Assembly (NCBI GenBank): GCA_963773105.1 | Contig: CAVZAA010000002.1 | Span: 868,001-932,000, forward strand | Length of the DNA stretch: 64,000 bases | Reading direction: 5' to 3' | Origin: Trebonia sp963773105 | GTDB taxonomy: Bacteria > Actinomycetota > Actinomycetes > Streptosporangiales > Streptosporangiaceae | In this document: piece by piece, positions 8,024 to 16,167 of the stretch | Position numbering within the stretch: position 1 is the stretch's first letter | How the letters are laid out: each line of letters opens with the position of its first letter | Made by a program: the position numbers and the translations under genes | Notes under the pieces: generated by a model | What the model was told of the DNA's origin: nothing | The model's database searches: none | What the model saw: the letters and a program-made list of their open reading frames with translations, nothing else

Positions 8024-9004
8024 GACCGCGGTCAGCAGGGTCTTGGCGATCGCCTCCCTGGCCTCCATCAACCCGTGCGCCCGCGCGGCCTGGGCGAGCG
8101 GGAAGGTCTGGCCGATGAGCGGGCGAACCTGCCCGCTCGCGACATCGGGCAGGATCTGGCGGGCGAGCTCGGCGCGTTCGCCCGGCCGGACTTGGAGGTC
8201 CCGGAGGCCGGTGACGGTGACGTTCCTTCGGTCGGCGTCGCCCGGGTCGATCACTGAGAAGGCGCCGCTCGGCGCTCCGTGGGCGGAGAAGCGGCCGCCG
8301 TCGGCGATGATCCGGTAGGCGTCCTGGCCGAGCCCGCCGCCGACGCCGTCGAGCACGACGGCGGGGCCCGCCCCTCCGGTGGCGTCCAGAACCAACGACG
8401 TCCAGTCCGGCTGGCCGTAGTCGATCGCGACGTCGGCCCCGGCCTCGCGCACGGCGTCCAGCTTGGCCTTGCCGCGGGCGGCGCCGATGACGTTCGCCCC
8501 GCGGGCCCGCAGCAGCTGGACCAGGAGGATGCCCATGCCGCCGGCCGCGCCGAGCACGAGGACGTGGTCGCCGGGGCGGACGTCGACGAGGCGGACGATG
8601 CGCAGGGCGGTGGGGCCGTCGTGGACGACCGCCACGGTGGTCAGCGGGTCGAGGCCGTCGGGCACCAGGACGGTGTCCTCGAGGTGGGCGATGGCCTGCT
8701 CGGCGTAGCCGCCGGTGCCGCCGGGTCCCCCGGTGTGGGCTATCACCGGCCGCCCGATCCAGCCGTCGTCCACGCCGTCGCCGACCCGGATCACCCGCCC
8801 GGCTACCCCGTTCCCGGGCACGTAGGGCGGCCGGATCGGGAAGAAGTCGGCGCCGCGTCCCGAGCGGATCATGGCGTCGACGAACATCACGTCGCTGGCG
8901 GTCACCGCGATGACAAGCTCGCCGGGACCTGCGACGGGCTCGGGCGACTCGGCCAGGGTGAGTACTTCCGGCCCGCCGAAGCGGGGCACGGTGATGGCGA
9001 GCAC
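7766..9004 (-). CDS. Zinc-independent MDR quinone oxidoreductase, with antisense C-terminal run-on
   Basis: The first about 325 residues form a full medium-chain dehydrogenase/quinone reductase: GroES-like start (GPGELVIAVTASDVMFVDAMI), NADPH motif GAAGGMGILLVQLLRARGA, and the usual ending REAIAKTLLTAVL. The catalytic-zinc ligands are absent, as in QorA-type NADPH:quinone reductases. The frame has no stop there and continues another about 86 codons antisense to the dehydratase gene; that tail (Arg/Val/Pro-rich) looks non-native. It begins 4 bases after the PPOX flavoprotein gene, so both are read from the SoxR-type promoter at about 9444-9474, fitting a role in redox-cycling stress. Confidence 0.85.
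   Translation of the reverse strand: MLAITVPRFGGPEVLTLAESPEPVAGPGELVIAVTASDVMFVDAMIRSGRGADFFPIRPPYVPGNGVAGRVIRVGDGVDDGWIGRPVIAHTGGPGGTGGYAEQAIAHLEDTVLVPDGLDPLTTVAVVHDGPTALRIVRLVDVRPGDHVLVLGAAGGMGILLVQLLRARGANVIGAARGKAKLDAVREAGADVAIDYGQPDWTSLVLDATGGAGPAVVLDGVGGGLGQDAYRIIADGGRFSAHGAPSGAFSVIDPGDADRRNVTVTGLRDLQVRPGERAELARQILPDVASGQVRPLIGQTFPLAQAARAHGLMEAREAIAKTLLTAVLLGRQLARVGRHAEVARGGRDLPGELEVAGAQPADVVRHQPHDDARVPQINVGMVIGSVGQLADRVDQRDPGPERPGAEVGAGDA
8022..8044. terminator. Possible bidirectional terminator hairpin
   Basis: Inverted arms AAGACC and GGTCTT with an 11-base loop containing a further GACCGCGGTC palindrome. It sits exactly where the dehydratase stops and where the oxidoreductase family normally ends, on the border of two convergent genes. 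No T-run, as usual in high-GC actinomycetes. Confidence 0.35.
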
Positions 9005-9008
9005 CGGG

Positions 9009-9437
9009 TCAGGCCACGTGCGGCTGGGCGCCGTCGGCCGCCACGTCGCGGGTCTGCAGGCCGGGCTGCTCGGGATCGACGTTGTAGGCGATCACCCGCC
9101 GCGGGTGGATGCGGATGATCTCCGCCGCCAGGTGGCCGTCGGCCGAGGCGCTGCCGGTGACGGCCTCGGCGGTGCCTCGGATCTCCAGGAAGTGCGCCCC
9201 CTCCATGCTCGCCTCCGTCACCTCGTCGACGACGAGGGCGGCCCGGGGGTTGGCCTTGATGTTGCGGTACTTGGCGCTGCCGCCCATGTTGAACCCGGCG
9301 ATGTCGATCGTGCCCAGGGCCGCGTTGTAGGTGAACCCGAGCGGCTTCACCTGGGGCGTTCCGTCGGGGCCGATGGTCGCCAGGTGGCCTAGGGGTTGGC
9401 GGGCGAGGAATCGCTGCTCGGCGTCGGTGAGGATCAT
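9009..9437 (-). CDS. PPOX-class F420-dependent (split-barrel) flavoprotein
   Basis: 142 residues. The split-barrel fold is shown by LGHLATIGPDGTPQVKPLGF, the AKYRNIKANPRAALVVDEV strand-turn-strand, EIRGTAEAV, and HPRRVIAYNVDPEQPG near the end. Family members reduce small substrates using F420H2 or FMN. It is the first gene of an operon with the quinone oxidoreductase. Its ATG lies exactly where transcription is expected to start from the overlapping TTGACC-N19-TAGCGT promoter, so the mRNA is probably leaderless. Confidence 0.85.
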   Translation of the reverse strand: MILTDAEQRFLARQPLGHLATIGPDGTPQVKPLGFTYNAALGTIDIAGFNMGGSAKYRNIKANPRAALVVDEVTEASMEGAHFLEIRGTAEAVTGSASADGHLAAEIIRIHPRRVIAYNVDPEQPGLQTRDVAADGAQPHVA

Positions 9438-9443
9438 GCGCCC

Positions 9444-9474
9444 ACGCTAAGACCTCAAGTATTATTGAGGTCAA
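9444..9474 (-). promoter_or_regulatory. SoxR-box promoter of the PPOX/quinone oxidoreductase operon
   Basis: Bases 9451-9472 contain a perfect inverted repeat, GACCTCAA-N6-TTGAGGTC; the 18-base core CCTCAAGTATTATTGAGG closely matches the E. coli SoxR operator (CCTCAAGTTAACTTGAGG). Read on the minus strand it sits between a -35 TTGACC (9474-9469) and a -10 TAGCGT (9449-9444) separated by 19 bases, the overlong spacer that MerR-family activators correct by twisting DNA. The predicted start site falls at or next to the ATG at 9437. soxR itself lies divergent 25 bases away. Confidence 0.9.
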
Positions 9475-9498
9475 GCCCAGGTCGGAGGATCAGGCATC

Positions 9499-9927
9499 GT
9501 GCCGGGAGAGCTCACCGTCGGCGAGGTCGCCGAGCGCAGCGGCGTGGCCGTGTCCGCGCTGCACTTTTACGAGGCGCAGGGCCTCATCTCCAGTCGGCGG
9601 ACCTCGGGGAACCAGCGCCGTTACCCCCGGGAGGTGCTCCGCCGAGTGGCGTTCATCCGCGCCTCGCAGGGCGTCGGGATCCCGCTGCGCCGCATCAAGA
9701 CCGCGCTCGACCAACTGCCCGACCGCCGCACCCCCACCCGCGGGGACTGGGAGCGGCTGTCGGAGGCCTGGCGGGGCGAGCTCGACGACCAGATCGCGCG
9801 GCTGCAGAGCCTGCGCGACAACCTCAGCGGGTGCATCGGCTGCGGTTGCCTCTCCCTCGACTTGTGCAAGCTCATCAACCCGGATGACATTCTCGGCCGC
9901 CAGGGACCCGGACCCAGAAACCTGTGA
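9499..9927 (+). CDS. soxR: SoxR, redox-sensing MerR-family activator
   Basis: 142 residues from GTG 9499 with GGAGGAT upstream. N-terminal MerR winged helix (LTVGEVAERSGVAVSALHFYEAQGLI), a dimerisation helix, and the [2Fe-2S] motif with Cys112, Cys115, Cys117 and Cys123 (CIGCGCLSLDLC), identical in spacing to E. coli SoxR. In actinomycetes SoxR responds mainly to redox-active metabolites such as quinones and pigments rather than superoxide. There is no soxS; the direct target is the adjacent divergent operon with its SoxR box. Confidence 0.95.
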   Translation: MPGELTVGEVAERSGVAVSALHFYEAQGLISSRRTSGNQRRYPREVLRRVAFIRASQGVGIPLRRIKTALDQLPDRRTPTRGDWERLSEAWRGELDDQIARLQSLRDNLSGCIGCGCLSLDLCKLINPDDILGRQGPGPRNL

Positions 9928-10054
9928 CCTTCCAGAGTCATGCAGGGTCCGTTCGAGATGAAGGAATTTGATCTTCGCTGGGGGTGGCCGATGAGAAACG
10001 CGGCCACGCGCAGTCTCTTGCTCAGGAGAGGACTGCACACGGAGGCCATGCGCC

Positions 10055-10684
10055 ATGATAATTACAGCGAAACCGAGGATCGTGTCGGCTGCCGAGTGGC
10101 GGCAGGCCCGCGACGAGCTGCTCAAGGCCGAGAAGGAAGCCACCAGGACGCTGGACGCGATCGCCGCCAAGCGGCGCCGGCTGCCGATGGTCAAGTTCGA
10201 TAACTACACGTTCGCCACGCCCGACGGCACCACCACGCTGCGCGATCTGTTCGGCGACCACACGCAGCTCGCCGTCTACCAGTTCATGGACAACGGCCCG
10301 GACGAGTTCTGCCCCGGCTGCACCTGGTTCACCAACAACGTCGTCAACCTGGACGGCCTGGCCGAGAACGGCGTCGCGTGGGCGACCGTTTCCAACATGC
10401 CGATCGCGCAGATCGAGGCGTACAAGGCGAAGATGGGCTGGACGATGCCGTTCGTATCGTCGCGCGGCACGTCGTTCGCGGATGACTGCGGCACCGAGGG
10501 GTACTTCGGGTTCAGCATGTTCTTCCGCGACGGGTCGGACGTCTACCAGACCTACTTCACCAAGGCCCGCGGCGTTGACCGCCTGCTGTTCGTCAACAAC
10601 ATCCTCGACCTGGCCCCCTACGGCCGGCAGGAGGACTGGGAGGACTCGCCGGCCGGCTGGCCGCAGCATCCCACCTACGGCTAA
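10055..10684 (+). CDS. DUF899 family thioredoxin-fold protein
   Basis: 209 residues; ATG 10055 with GGAGG about 10 bases upstream. The thioredoxin-like signature is FMDNGPDEFCPGCTWFTNNV, which holds a CPGC pair where related peroxiredoxin-like proteins have their active cysteine, followed by FVSSRGTSFADDCGTEGYFGFSMFFRDG. DUF899 proteins have no settled function; a dithiol/peroxidase role is inferred from fold. Lying between soxR and a luciferase-like oxidoreductase it fits a redox cluster. A GGGTCCGTTCGA motif lies 99 bases upstream. Confidence 0.85.
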   Translation: MIITAKPRIVSAAEWRQARDELLKAEKEATRTLDAIAAKRRRLPMVKFDNYTFATPDGTTTLRDLFGDHTQLAVYQFMDNGPDEFCPGCTWFTNNVVNLDGLAENGVAWATVSNMPIAQIEAYKAKMGWTMPFVSSRGTSFADDCGTEGYFGFSMFFRDGSDVYQTYFTKARGVDRLLFVNNILDLAPYGRQEDWEDSPAGWPQHPTYG

Positions 10685-10737
10685 AAGTAGTTGTCACGTC
10701 AAGGAATGCGGTTACAGGGGCCCGCGTTCTAGGGGAT

Positions 10738-11760
10738 GTGAAGCACATCGGGTTTCTTTCGTTCGGGCACTGGTCGACGGGGCCGGGCTCGCAGGTCCAG
10801 TCGGCGTCCGACTCGCTGCTGCAGTCGATCGACTTGGCGGTTGCGGCCGAGGAGCTTGGCGCCGACGGCGCTTACTTCCGCGTGCATCATTTCGCGCAGC
10901 AGCTCGCCTCCCCGTTCCCGTTGCTCGCCGCCGTCGGCGCGAAGACCAGCAGGATCGAGATCGGCACGGCGGTCATCGACATGCGCTATGAGAACCCGCT
11001 CTACTTTGCCGAGGACGCCGGCGCGGCCGACCTCATCGCGGGCGGCCGCCTCCAGCTCGGCATCAGCCGCGGCTCACCCGAGCAGGTGATCGACGGCTGG
11101 CGGTACTTCGGCTACCAGCCGCCAGACGGCAAGACTGACGCCGACATGGCCCGCGACCACGCCGAGGTGCTGCTGACGGTCCTCAAGGGAGAGGGCTTCG
11201 CCCAGCCCAACCCGCGCCCGATGTTCCGCAATCAGCCCGGCCTGCTCCGGGTCGAACCGTATTCAGAAGGGCTGCGCGAGCGCATCTGGTGGGGTGCCGG
11301 GTCGCAGAAGACGGCCGTGTGGGCGGCCACGATGGGCATGAACCTGCAGAGCTCGACCCTGGTCGACAACGAGTCGGACAAGCCCTTCCACGTCCAGCAG
11401 GCCGAGCAGATCCGGGCCTACCGCGACGCGTGGAAGGAAGCCGGGCATGAGCGCGAGCCGCGGGTGTCGGTCAGCCGGTCGATCTTCCCGCTGACCGACA
11501 AGCGCGACTGGGCCTACTTCGGCGGCCGCGGCACCGACGAGGACCAGATCGGCAACATCGACGCGAGCACCCAGGCGATCTTCGGCCGCAGCTACGCGGC
11601 CGAGCCGGACAAGCTCGTGGAGCAGCTCAGGGAGGACGAGGGGATCGCCGCCGCCGACACCCTGCTGCTCACCGTCCCCAACCAGCTCGGCGTCAAGTAC
11701 AACGCCCACGTCATCGAGTCCGTCCTGACCCACGTGGCCCCCGGCCTCGGCTGGCGCTAG
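10738..11760 (+). CDS. LLM-class flavin-dependent oxidoreductase (luciferase-like monooxygenase)
   Basis: 340 residues from GTG 10738. Bacterial-luciferase fold: MKHIGFLSFGHW start, AVAAEELGADGAYFRVHHFAQQ, KTSRIEIGTAVIDMRYENPLYFAEDAGAADLIAGGRLQLGISRGSP, with a long insertion before the C-terminal strands. It uses FMNH2 or F420H2; the substrate cannot be predicted. It follows the DUF899 gene by 53 bases on the same strand and could be cotranscribed. Confidence 0.88.
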   Translation: MKHIGFLSFGHWSTGPGSQVQSASDSLLQSIDLAVAAEELGADGAYFRVHHFAQQLASPFPLLAAVGAKTSRIEIGTAVIDMRYENPLYFAEDAGAADLIAGGRLQLGISRGSPEQVIDGWRYFGYQPPDGKTDADMARDHAEVLLTVLKGEGFAQPNPRPMFRNQPGLLRVEPYSEGLRERIWWGAGSQKTAVWAATMGMNLQSSTLVDNESDKPFHVQQAEQIRAYRDAWKEAGHEREPRVSVSRSIFPLTDKRDWAYFGGRGTDEDQIGNIDASTQAIFGRSYAAEPDKLVEQLREDEGIAAADTLLLTVPNQLGVKYNAHVIESVLTHVAPGLGWR

Positions 11761-11836
11761 AAAGGGCTCAAAAGCAGTCATATCGAACGGACCCGGGCGA
11801 CTCTCAGCCGCCCGTTGCCCCCGTCAGCCGGGCTGA

Positions 11837-13027
11837 CTAGGGAGCGGTCCAGCGCATGACCGACGCGCCCGCCTTCACCAGCGACGCAGCGGGCAGGCGG
11901 CGGAAGATCGCGTTGCGGACGGTCTGCCGCCACCCGCCGCCGACGTGGCACCCCAACCGGGCGGTGATGATCGCGGTCCTCGCGATCTGCCGGCACCGGT
12001 GCCTGCGGGCGGAGTCGAACGCGGCCAGTGCCGCCGCCAGGTCGCCGCCGGCCGCGACCGGCGCCGCGATCATCCGCCCCACGCAGACTCCGTCTTCGAG
12101 GGCGCTGGCCGCGCCCTGGCCCGCGGTCGGCAGCATGGCGTGGGCGGCGTCCCCGACGAAGACCACCCGCCCGCTCGTGTAGGCGGGGAGCCCGCCCGGG
12201 AGGTGATACACGTCGTGGCGCATGAGTCGCTCGGCCGGGGTGGCGTCCACCATCCGCCGGATCCACGGCGCCCAGGTCGCGAACCGCTCGCGGGCGGCTG
12301 CCAGCTCGTCGGGGAAGACCGCCCCCTCGGGGTTGCGGAAGTGGCCGTACCAGTAGATCTCGGCCGGGCTCACCCGCAGCGAGCCGAACTCGGTGCCCGG
12401 CCCCCAGGCCTGGACGAGTCTGTCCTCGGAGTCGGTATCGGGGATGACCGCCCGCCAGCTGGTGCTGCCGCTGTAGCGGGCCTTTGCCGCGGGAAACAGT
12501 TGCGCCCGCAGCGCGCTGCGCACGCCGTCGGCGGCGACCGTCAATTCGGCCGTGGCGGTTTGCTCTCCGGCCTTCGTTCTCCAGGTGACTGACGCCGGGT
12601 CGCCGCCGGGGGCGCCGGGCCTGACGTCGGTCACGTCGGCGTCCGTTATGAGCTCGATGCCGTCGGCCGCCTCGGCCGCCTGGCGGAGGACGCCGTGCAG
12701 CCGTTGCCGTTGCAGCCCCCAGATCGTGGTGACCGCCTTCGGGTCGGACCTGGTGTCGGGCAGGCGCATGATCCACCGGCCGGTCGTGTCCTGCATGCCG
12801 GCCGTGCCGGTCTGATACGCGACCTCGCGGATGTCCTCGCCCAGCCCGAGGGCGGCCAGCGCCGTCATCCCGTTCCCGGTGGTCGCCAGCCCCGCGCCGA
12901 CCTCACCGAACGCGGCCGCCCGCTCGAGGACGGTGACCCGCGACCCCGCCTGCGCCAGCGCGACCGCCGAGGCCAGCCCCGCGATCCCGCCGCCGACCAC
13001 CATGGCCGTAAGCTCGCCTGCCCCCAT
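11837..13027 (-). CDS. FAD-dependent aromatic hydroxylase (UbiH/salicylate hydroxylase type)
   Basis: 396 residues. Rossmann FAD motif VVGGGIAGLASAVALAQAG near the start, the DG fingerprint (TVAADGVRSALR) around residue 165, and GDAAHAMLPTAGQGAASALEDG at about 290-310 define a group A flavoprotein monooxygenase. These use NAD(P)H and O2 to hydroxylate aromatics or tailor polyketides. No transport or ring-cleavage gene is adjacent. Upstream DNA is unusually AT-rich and holds three copies of CCTTCGT/ACGAAGG arranged as inverted repeats, suggesting ligand-responsive repression. Confidence 0.88.
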   Translation of the reverse strand: MGAGELTAMVVGGGIAGLASAVALAQAGSRVTVLERAAAFGEVGAGLATTGNGMTALAALGLGEDIREVAYQTGTAGMQDTTGRWIMRLPDTRSDPKAVTTIWGLQRQRLHGVLRQAAEAADGIELITDADVTDVRPGAPGGDPASVTWRTKAGEQTATAELTVAADGVRSALRAQLFPAAKARYSGSTSWRAVIPDTDSEDRLVQAWGPGTEFGSLRVSPAEIYWYGHFRNPEGAVFPDELAAARERFATWAPWIRRMVDATPAERLMRHDVYHLPGGLPAYTSGRVVFVGDAAHAMLPTAGQGAASALEDGVCVGRMIAAPVAAGGDLAAALAAFDSARRHRCRQIARTAIITARLGCHVGGGWRQTVRNAIFRRLPAASLVKAGASVMRWTAP

Positions 13028-13082
13028 GAACCCACCTTTAACGTGGCCACCGCGAAAGCGCGTGATCCTTTGCTTGCCAACG

Positions 13083-13149
13083 TGATCACGAAGGATTTAT
13101 GCACCTATACGATAATTATCCTTCGTCAGGATAAAAGCCTTCGTGATCA
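13083..13149. promoter_or_regulatory. Inverted-repeat operator cluster upstream of FAD monooxygenase
   Basis: TGATCACGAAGG (13083-13094) and its exact reverse complement CCTTCGTGATCA (13138-13149) flank an AT-rich 43-base core that contains a second palindrome, ATCCT-TCGTC-AGGAT (13118-13132). The ACGAAGG/CCTTCGT unit thus occurs three times. Position 56-122 bases upstream of the monooxygenase start, on its promoter side, suits a TetR/MarR-type operator. No cognate regulator is encoded nearby. Confidence 0.55.
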
Positions 13150-13210
13150 TGGAGCTAGCTGGCCATAGTGGTGTGGTGGCAGGCACCAGTCGAGGAAGAT
13201 GGGTCAGCAG

Positions 13211-13873
13211 TTACTCGAGTTCGCCGCGGCGCCTGGCCTCGAGCTTGTCGCGCTTGGACTTCTTCGGGGGCTTGCGGGTGACGTCGACGCCGCCCATGAA
13301 GGCGACCCCGCTGATGTTGATCACCGGTCCGCCCGGACTGATGCCGGACCCTTGGGCCGAGTGTTCGAACGCGCCCATGATGCCGACGCCGTTGACGTTG
13401 ACGGTGGCGTCCTCGGGGACGGTGATCTCGCAGCCGCCGAGGATCGCGACCACGTGGATGGAGACCTCGCGGTCGGCGAAGCGGGCGTCGCGCAGGTCGA
13501 TTTCCCCGCCGCCCAGGAGCATGAAGGCGTTGAAGGTCTTGGGCACCACCCAGTCGCCCTTGCGGGAGAAGCCGCCGAGAATGGCGACGGCGGTATGCGA
13601 CGTCGGCTCGCCGCCGTACTGCCGCACGGGGTCGGCGGCCGCCCGCGCCGGCGCGGGCGCCAACGGGGCGCCGCTGTCGGGCAGGTCCTGGGTGATCGGC
13701 ACCAGCTCGGCGTAGGTCTTGGCCGCGTACACGGCGTCGAGCCGCTCGTCGAGCTCGTCCATGGTCAGCCGTCCGTCGCCGGCGGCCTCGCGCAGCGTTT
13801 CCGCCACGCGCTCCCGGTCGGCGTCCGAGGCGCGCAGGTGCTGTGGATCGGGTACGGCGGGCGAGCTACTCAT
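13211..13873 (-). CDS. DUF1707 protein with LiaF-like C-terminal domain
   Basis: 220 residues from ATG 13873. The N-terminal DUF1707 motif LRASDADRERVAETLREAAGDGRLTMDELDERLDAVYAAKTYAEL is complete. The C-terminal half (from about residue 95) is a beta-helical run with repeated AILGG, MLLGGGEIDLRDA, VNVNGVGIMGAF and GVAFMGGVDV, as in LiaF/VraT cell-wall-stress proteins, but without transmembrane segments. It ends in a basic tail. Probable cytoplasmic partner in envelope-stress sensing; exact role unknown. A second DUF1707 copy, broken, lies in the island at 55.4 kb. Confidence 0.85.
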   Translation of the reverse strand: MSSSPAVPDPQHLRASDADRERVAETLREAAGDGRLTMDELDERLDAVYAAKTYAELVPITQDLPDSGAPLAPAPARAAADPVRQYGGEPTSHTAVAILGGFSRKGDWVVPKTFNAFMLLGGGEIDLRDARFADREVSIHVVAILGGCEITVPEDATVNVNGVGIMGAFEHSAQGSGISPGGPVINISGVAFMGGVDVTRKPPKKSKRDKLEARRRGELE

Positions 13874-13974
13874 ATCGGTAGAGCCTAGGCGGACACGCAC
13901 ACGTAGGTACAGTGGCCCGCCTGGTTGCTACCGGAACTTAATGGCGAGTTCGGTGAGGAACTGAGACCTCCGGC

Positions 13975-14874
13975 TCAGCCGCGGCGGGCGGCGAGCTGGG
14001 TTTCCGCCTGGGCCAGCACCACCACGACGTCGCGGCCGAAGCGGACGTCGCACGGGTGGCTGGGCTGGCCCGAGGTCGCGCTCGCGATGAGCTCCACCGC
14101 GGCGACGCGCAGCGACTGCTCCGGGTCGGCCGGGGTCGCGGGCATGATCGACCGGCCCGCCGCGCCCCAGACGAACAGGTTGGACCCTTCGGCCGGCTCC
14201 GGGGCGTCTTGCGCCATGATCGCGGTGGAGGACGCGCGGCCCTCGTGCTGCAGGACCAGGTGGGTCACGTCGCCCTGGCCGGGCACGGCGGTCACCGACC
14301 GCACCGGGCCGAGGCAGGCCCAGAGCATGCCGACCAGGTGCGGGCCGAGGTCCCAGAGCGCGCCCTTCTCCCGCCGCCAGGGCGTGTTGAACGGAGAGCC
14401 GTCCGCCAGCGAGGTGCCGAGCCAGACTGCCACCCCGCCCGACCAGCCGTTGCCCGTCCAGCCGCCCCGGGCCTGCTCATCGGCCAGCCAGGCGCGGATC
14501 TCGCGGTTGAACCGCCAGGTGAAGAAGACGACCGAGGCAACCCCGGCCTTTTCCACCGCGGTGACAACCGCGTCGGCATCCGCAGCCGACAGCGCGATCG
14601 GCTTTTCCAGCAGCAGGTGCCTGCCCGCCTCGGCGGCGCGGATGGCCAGCGGCGCCTGGACGTTCGGCGGCACCGCGAACGAGACCGCGTCGACGCTCTC
14701 GAGGAAGGCGTTGTAGTCGTCGTAGGCGGTCGCGCCGTGCCGGGCGGCCAGTGCGGCCGCCGCCTCCGGGTTCCGCCCCCAGACGGAGGCCAGCCGGGCC
14801 CCGGGGGTGGTGGCGAGCGCGGGCGCGTGCGTGAAGCTCGCCCAATAACCGGTGCCAACGAGGCCGAAACGCAT
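13975..14874 (-). CDS. Gfo/Idh/MocA family oxidoreductase
   Basis: 299 residues from ATG 14874. Rossmann motif GLVGTGYWASFTHAPAL at the start, AVPPNVQAPLAIRAAEAGRHLLLEKPIAL with the family's EKP motif, and a C-terminal alpha/beta domain (LWDLGPHLVGML). NAD(P)-dependent oxidation or isomerisation of sugars, inositols or cyclic alcohols is the family role. It is divergent from maf, with a 46-base shared promoter region. Confidence 0.88.
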   Translation of the reverse strand: MRFGLVGTGYWASFTHAPALATTPGARLASVWGRNPEAAAALAARHGATAYDDYNAFLESVDAVSFAVPPNVQAPLAIRAAEAGRHLLLEKPIALSAADADAVVTAVEKAGVASVVFFTWRFNREIRAWLADEQARGGWTGNGWSGGVAVWLGTSLADGSPFNTPWRREKGALWDLGPHLVGMLWACLGPVRSVTAVPGQGDVTHLVLQHEGRASSTAIMAQDAPEPAEGSNLFVWGAAGRSIMPATPADPEQSLRVAAVELIASATSGQPSHPCDVRFGRDVVVVLAQAETQLAARRG

Positions 14875-14920
14875 GGCAACGATGCTACGCCCCGTCACGT
14901 GTTGCCGTATGTTCTGAAGC

Positions 14921-15523
14921 GTGCGCCTCGTACTAGCTTCATCCTCCCCGGCTCGCCTCGCCGTGCTCCGCGCGGCCGGCCTCGATCCCCAGGTCATCGT
15001 CAGCGGTATTGACGAGGACGCGTTCTCGGCCAAGTCGACGGAAGAGCTCGCCGGGGTGCTCGCCGCGGCCAAGGCATCGGCGGTGGCGGCGTCCCTCGAC
15101 GACGGGATCGTCATCGGCTGCGACTCGATCCTCGACCTCGACGGCCGCGGCTACGGCAAGCCGGCCGACCTGGTGGAGGCGGCCGCCCGCTGGCATGAGC
15201 TGTCGGGACAGTCCGGCACGCTCTACACCGGGCACTGCGTGATCGACGCCGCGACCGGGAAGCGGGTCGAGGCGGTGGCCGCGACGACGGTCCGCTTCGG
15301 CACCCCGACCGAAGAGGAGATTGCCGCCTACGTCTTCACCGGCGAGCCGCTCGCAATGGCGGGCGGCTTCACCATCGAGGGCCTGGGCGGCTGGTTCGTC
15401 GAATCGATCGACGGCGACCACAACAACGTGATCGGCATCTCCCTGCCGCTCCTGCGCCGGCTTCTCATCAGCCTCGGGATAACGATCCCGGAGCTCTGGG
15501 CTCAGTACAACAGCCCCGAGTAG
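14921..15523 (+). CDS. maf: Maf-like nucleoside triphosphate pyrophosphatase
   Basis: 200 residues from GTG 14921. Contains the substrate-binding start LVLASSSPARLAVLRAAGL, the conserved GIDED segment, VIGCDSILDLDGRGYGKP and AMAGGFTIEGLGGWFVESIDGDHNNVIGISLPLL. Maf proteins hydrolyse non-canonical or pyrimidine nucleoside triphosphates and are linked to septation arrest. Its end overlaps the convergent PPOX gene by 22 bases. Confidence 0.92.
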   Translation: MRLVLASSSPARLAVLRAAGLDPQVIVSGIDEDAFSAKSTEELAGVLAAAKASAVAASLDDGIVIGCDSILDLDGRGYGKPADLVEAAARWHELSGQSGTLYTGHCVIDAATGKRVEAVAATTVRFGTPTEEEIAAYVFTGEPLAMAGGFTIEGLGGWFVESIDGDHNNVIGISLPLLRRLLISLGITIPELWAQYNSPE

Positions 15524-16167
15524 TTGGGCAGGGCGTAGTGGTCCTCTAGCTCCTCCAGCGTCTCCGCCGGGTTCTGCACCGCCTTGCACAGCGCGGCGAC
15601 CGACGGCAGCGCGTCGCCGGCCGGCCATGACGACGGCTCCCACAGCGACGACCGCAGGAATGCCTTCGGGCAGTGCGAGAACACCGTCTCGATCTCGATG
15701 ACCACCGCCAGCACCGGCCGCTGACCGCGGACGACCAGATCGGAGAAGAACGGCGCGTCCCGCACGAGCCTGGCGCGGCCGTTGATGCGCAGCGTGTCGT
15801 TTCGGCCGGGGATGAGGGCGATGAGCCCGACATGCGGGTTGGACAGGATGTTGAGGTACCCGTCGGCGCGCTTATTGCCGGGGCGCTCGGCGATGGCGAT
15901 GGTGCGGGGGTCAAGCACGTGGATGAGCTGTCCGGCCGGGTCGCCCTTGGGGGAGGCGTCGCAGTTGCCGTCGGCGTCCGACGTGGCGAGCACGCAGAAC
16001 GGCGACTTGCGGAGCCATTCGATCTGCAGCGGATGCAGCGCGGGCCGGTCTTTGGTCGCGGCGCGCCCGGACGGGAACCCGCCAAGCGCCGCCCGCAGTT
16101 CGTCCTCGGAGGTGATCTCGATGGTGTTGGTCTCGTCGATGCCTTGCCTGGTAACGCTCACTCTCAC
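15502..16167 (-). CDS. Pyridoxamine 5'-phosphate oxidase-family flavoprotein (MSMEG_1061 type)
   Basis: 221 residues from GTG 16167, which overlaps the ppk2 stop as GTGA, so translation is coupled. The split-barrel core reads SPFCVLATSDADGNCDASPKGDPAG, RPGNKRADGYLNILSNPHVGLIALIPG, RINGRARLVRD and IEIETVFSHCPKAFLRSSLW. This subgroup binds FMN; physiological substrate unknown. Transcription with ppk2 suggests a stress or dormancy setting, but that is inference. Confidence 0.88.
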   Translation of the reverse strand: MRVSVTRQGIDETNTIEITSEDELRAALGGFPSGRAATKDRPALHPLQIEWLRKSPFCVLATSDADGNCDASPKGDPAGQLIHVLDPRTIAIAERPGNKRADGYLNILSNPHVGLIALIPGRNDTLRINGRARLVRDAPFFSDLVVRGQRPVLAVVIEIETVFSHCPKAFLRSSLWEPSSWPAGDALPSVAALCKAVQNPAETLEELEDHYALPNYSGLLY

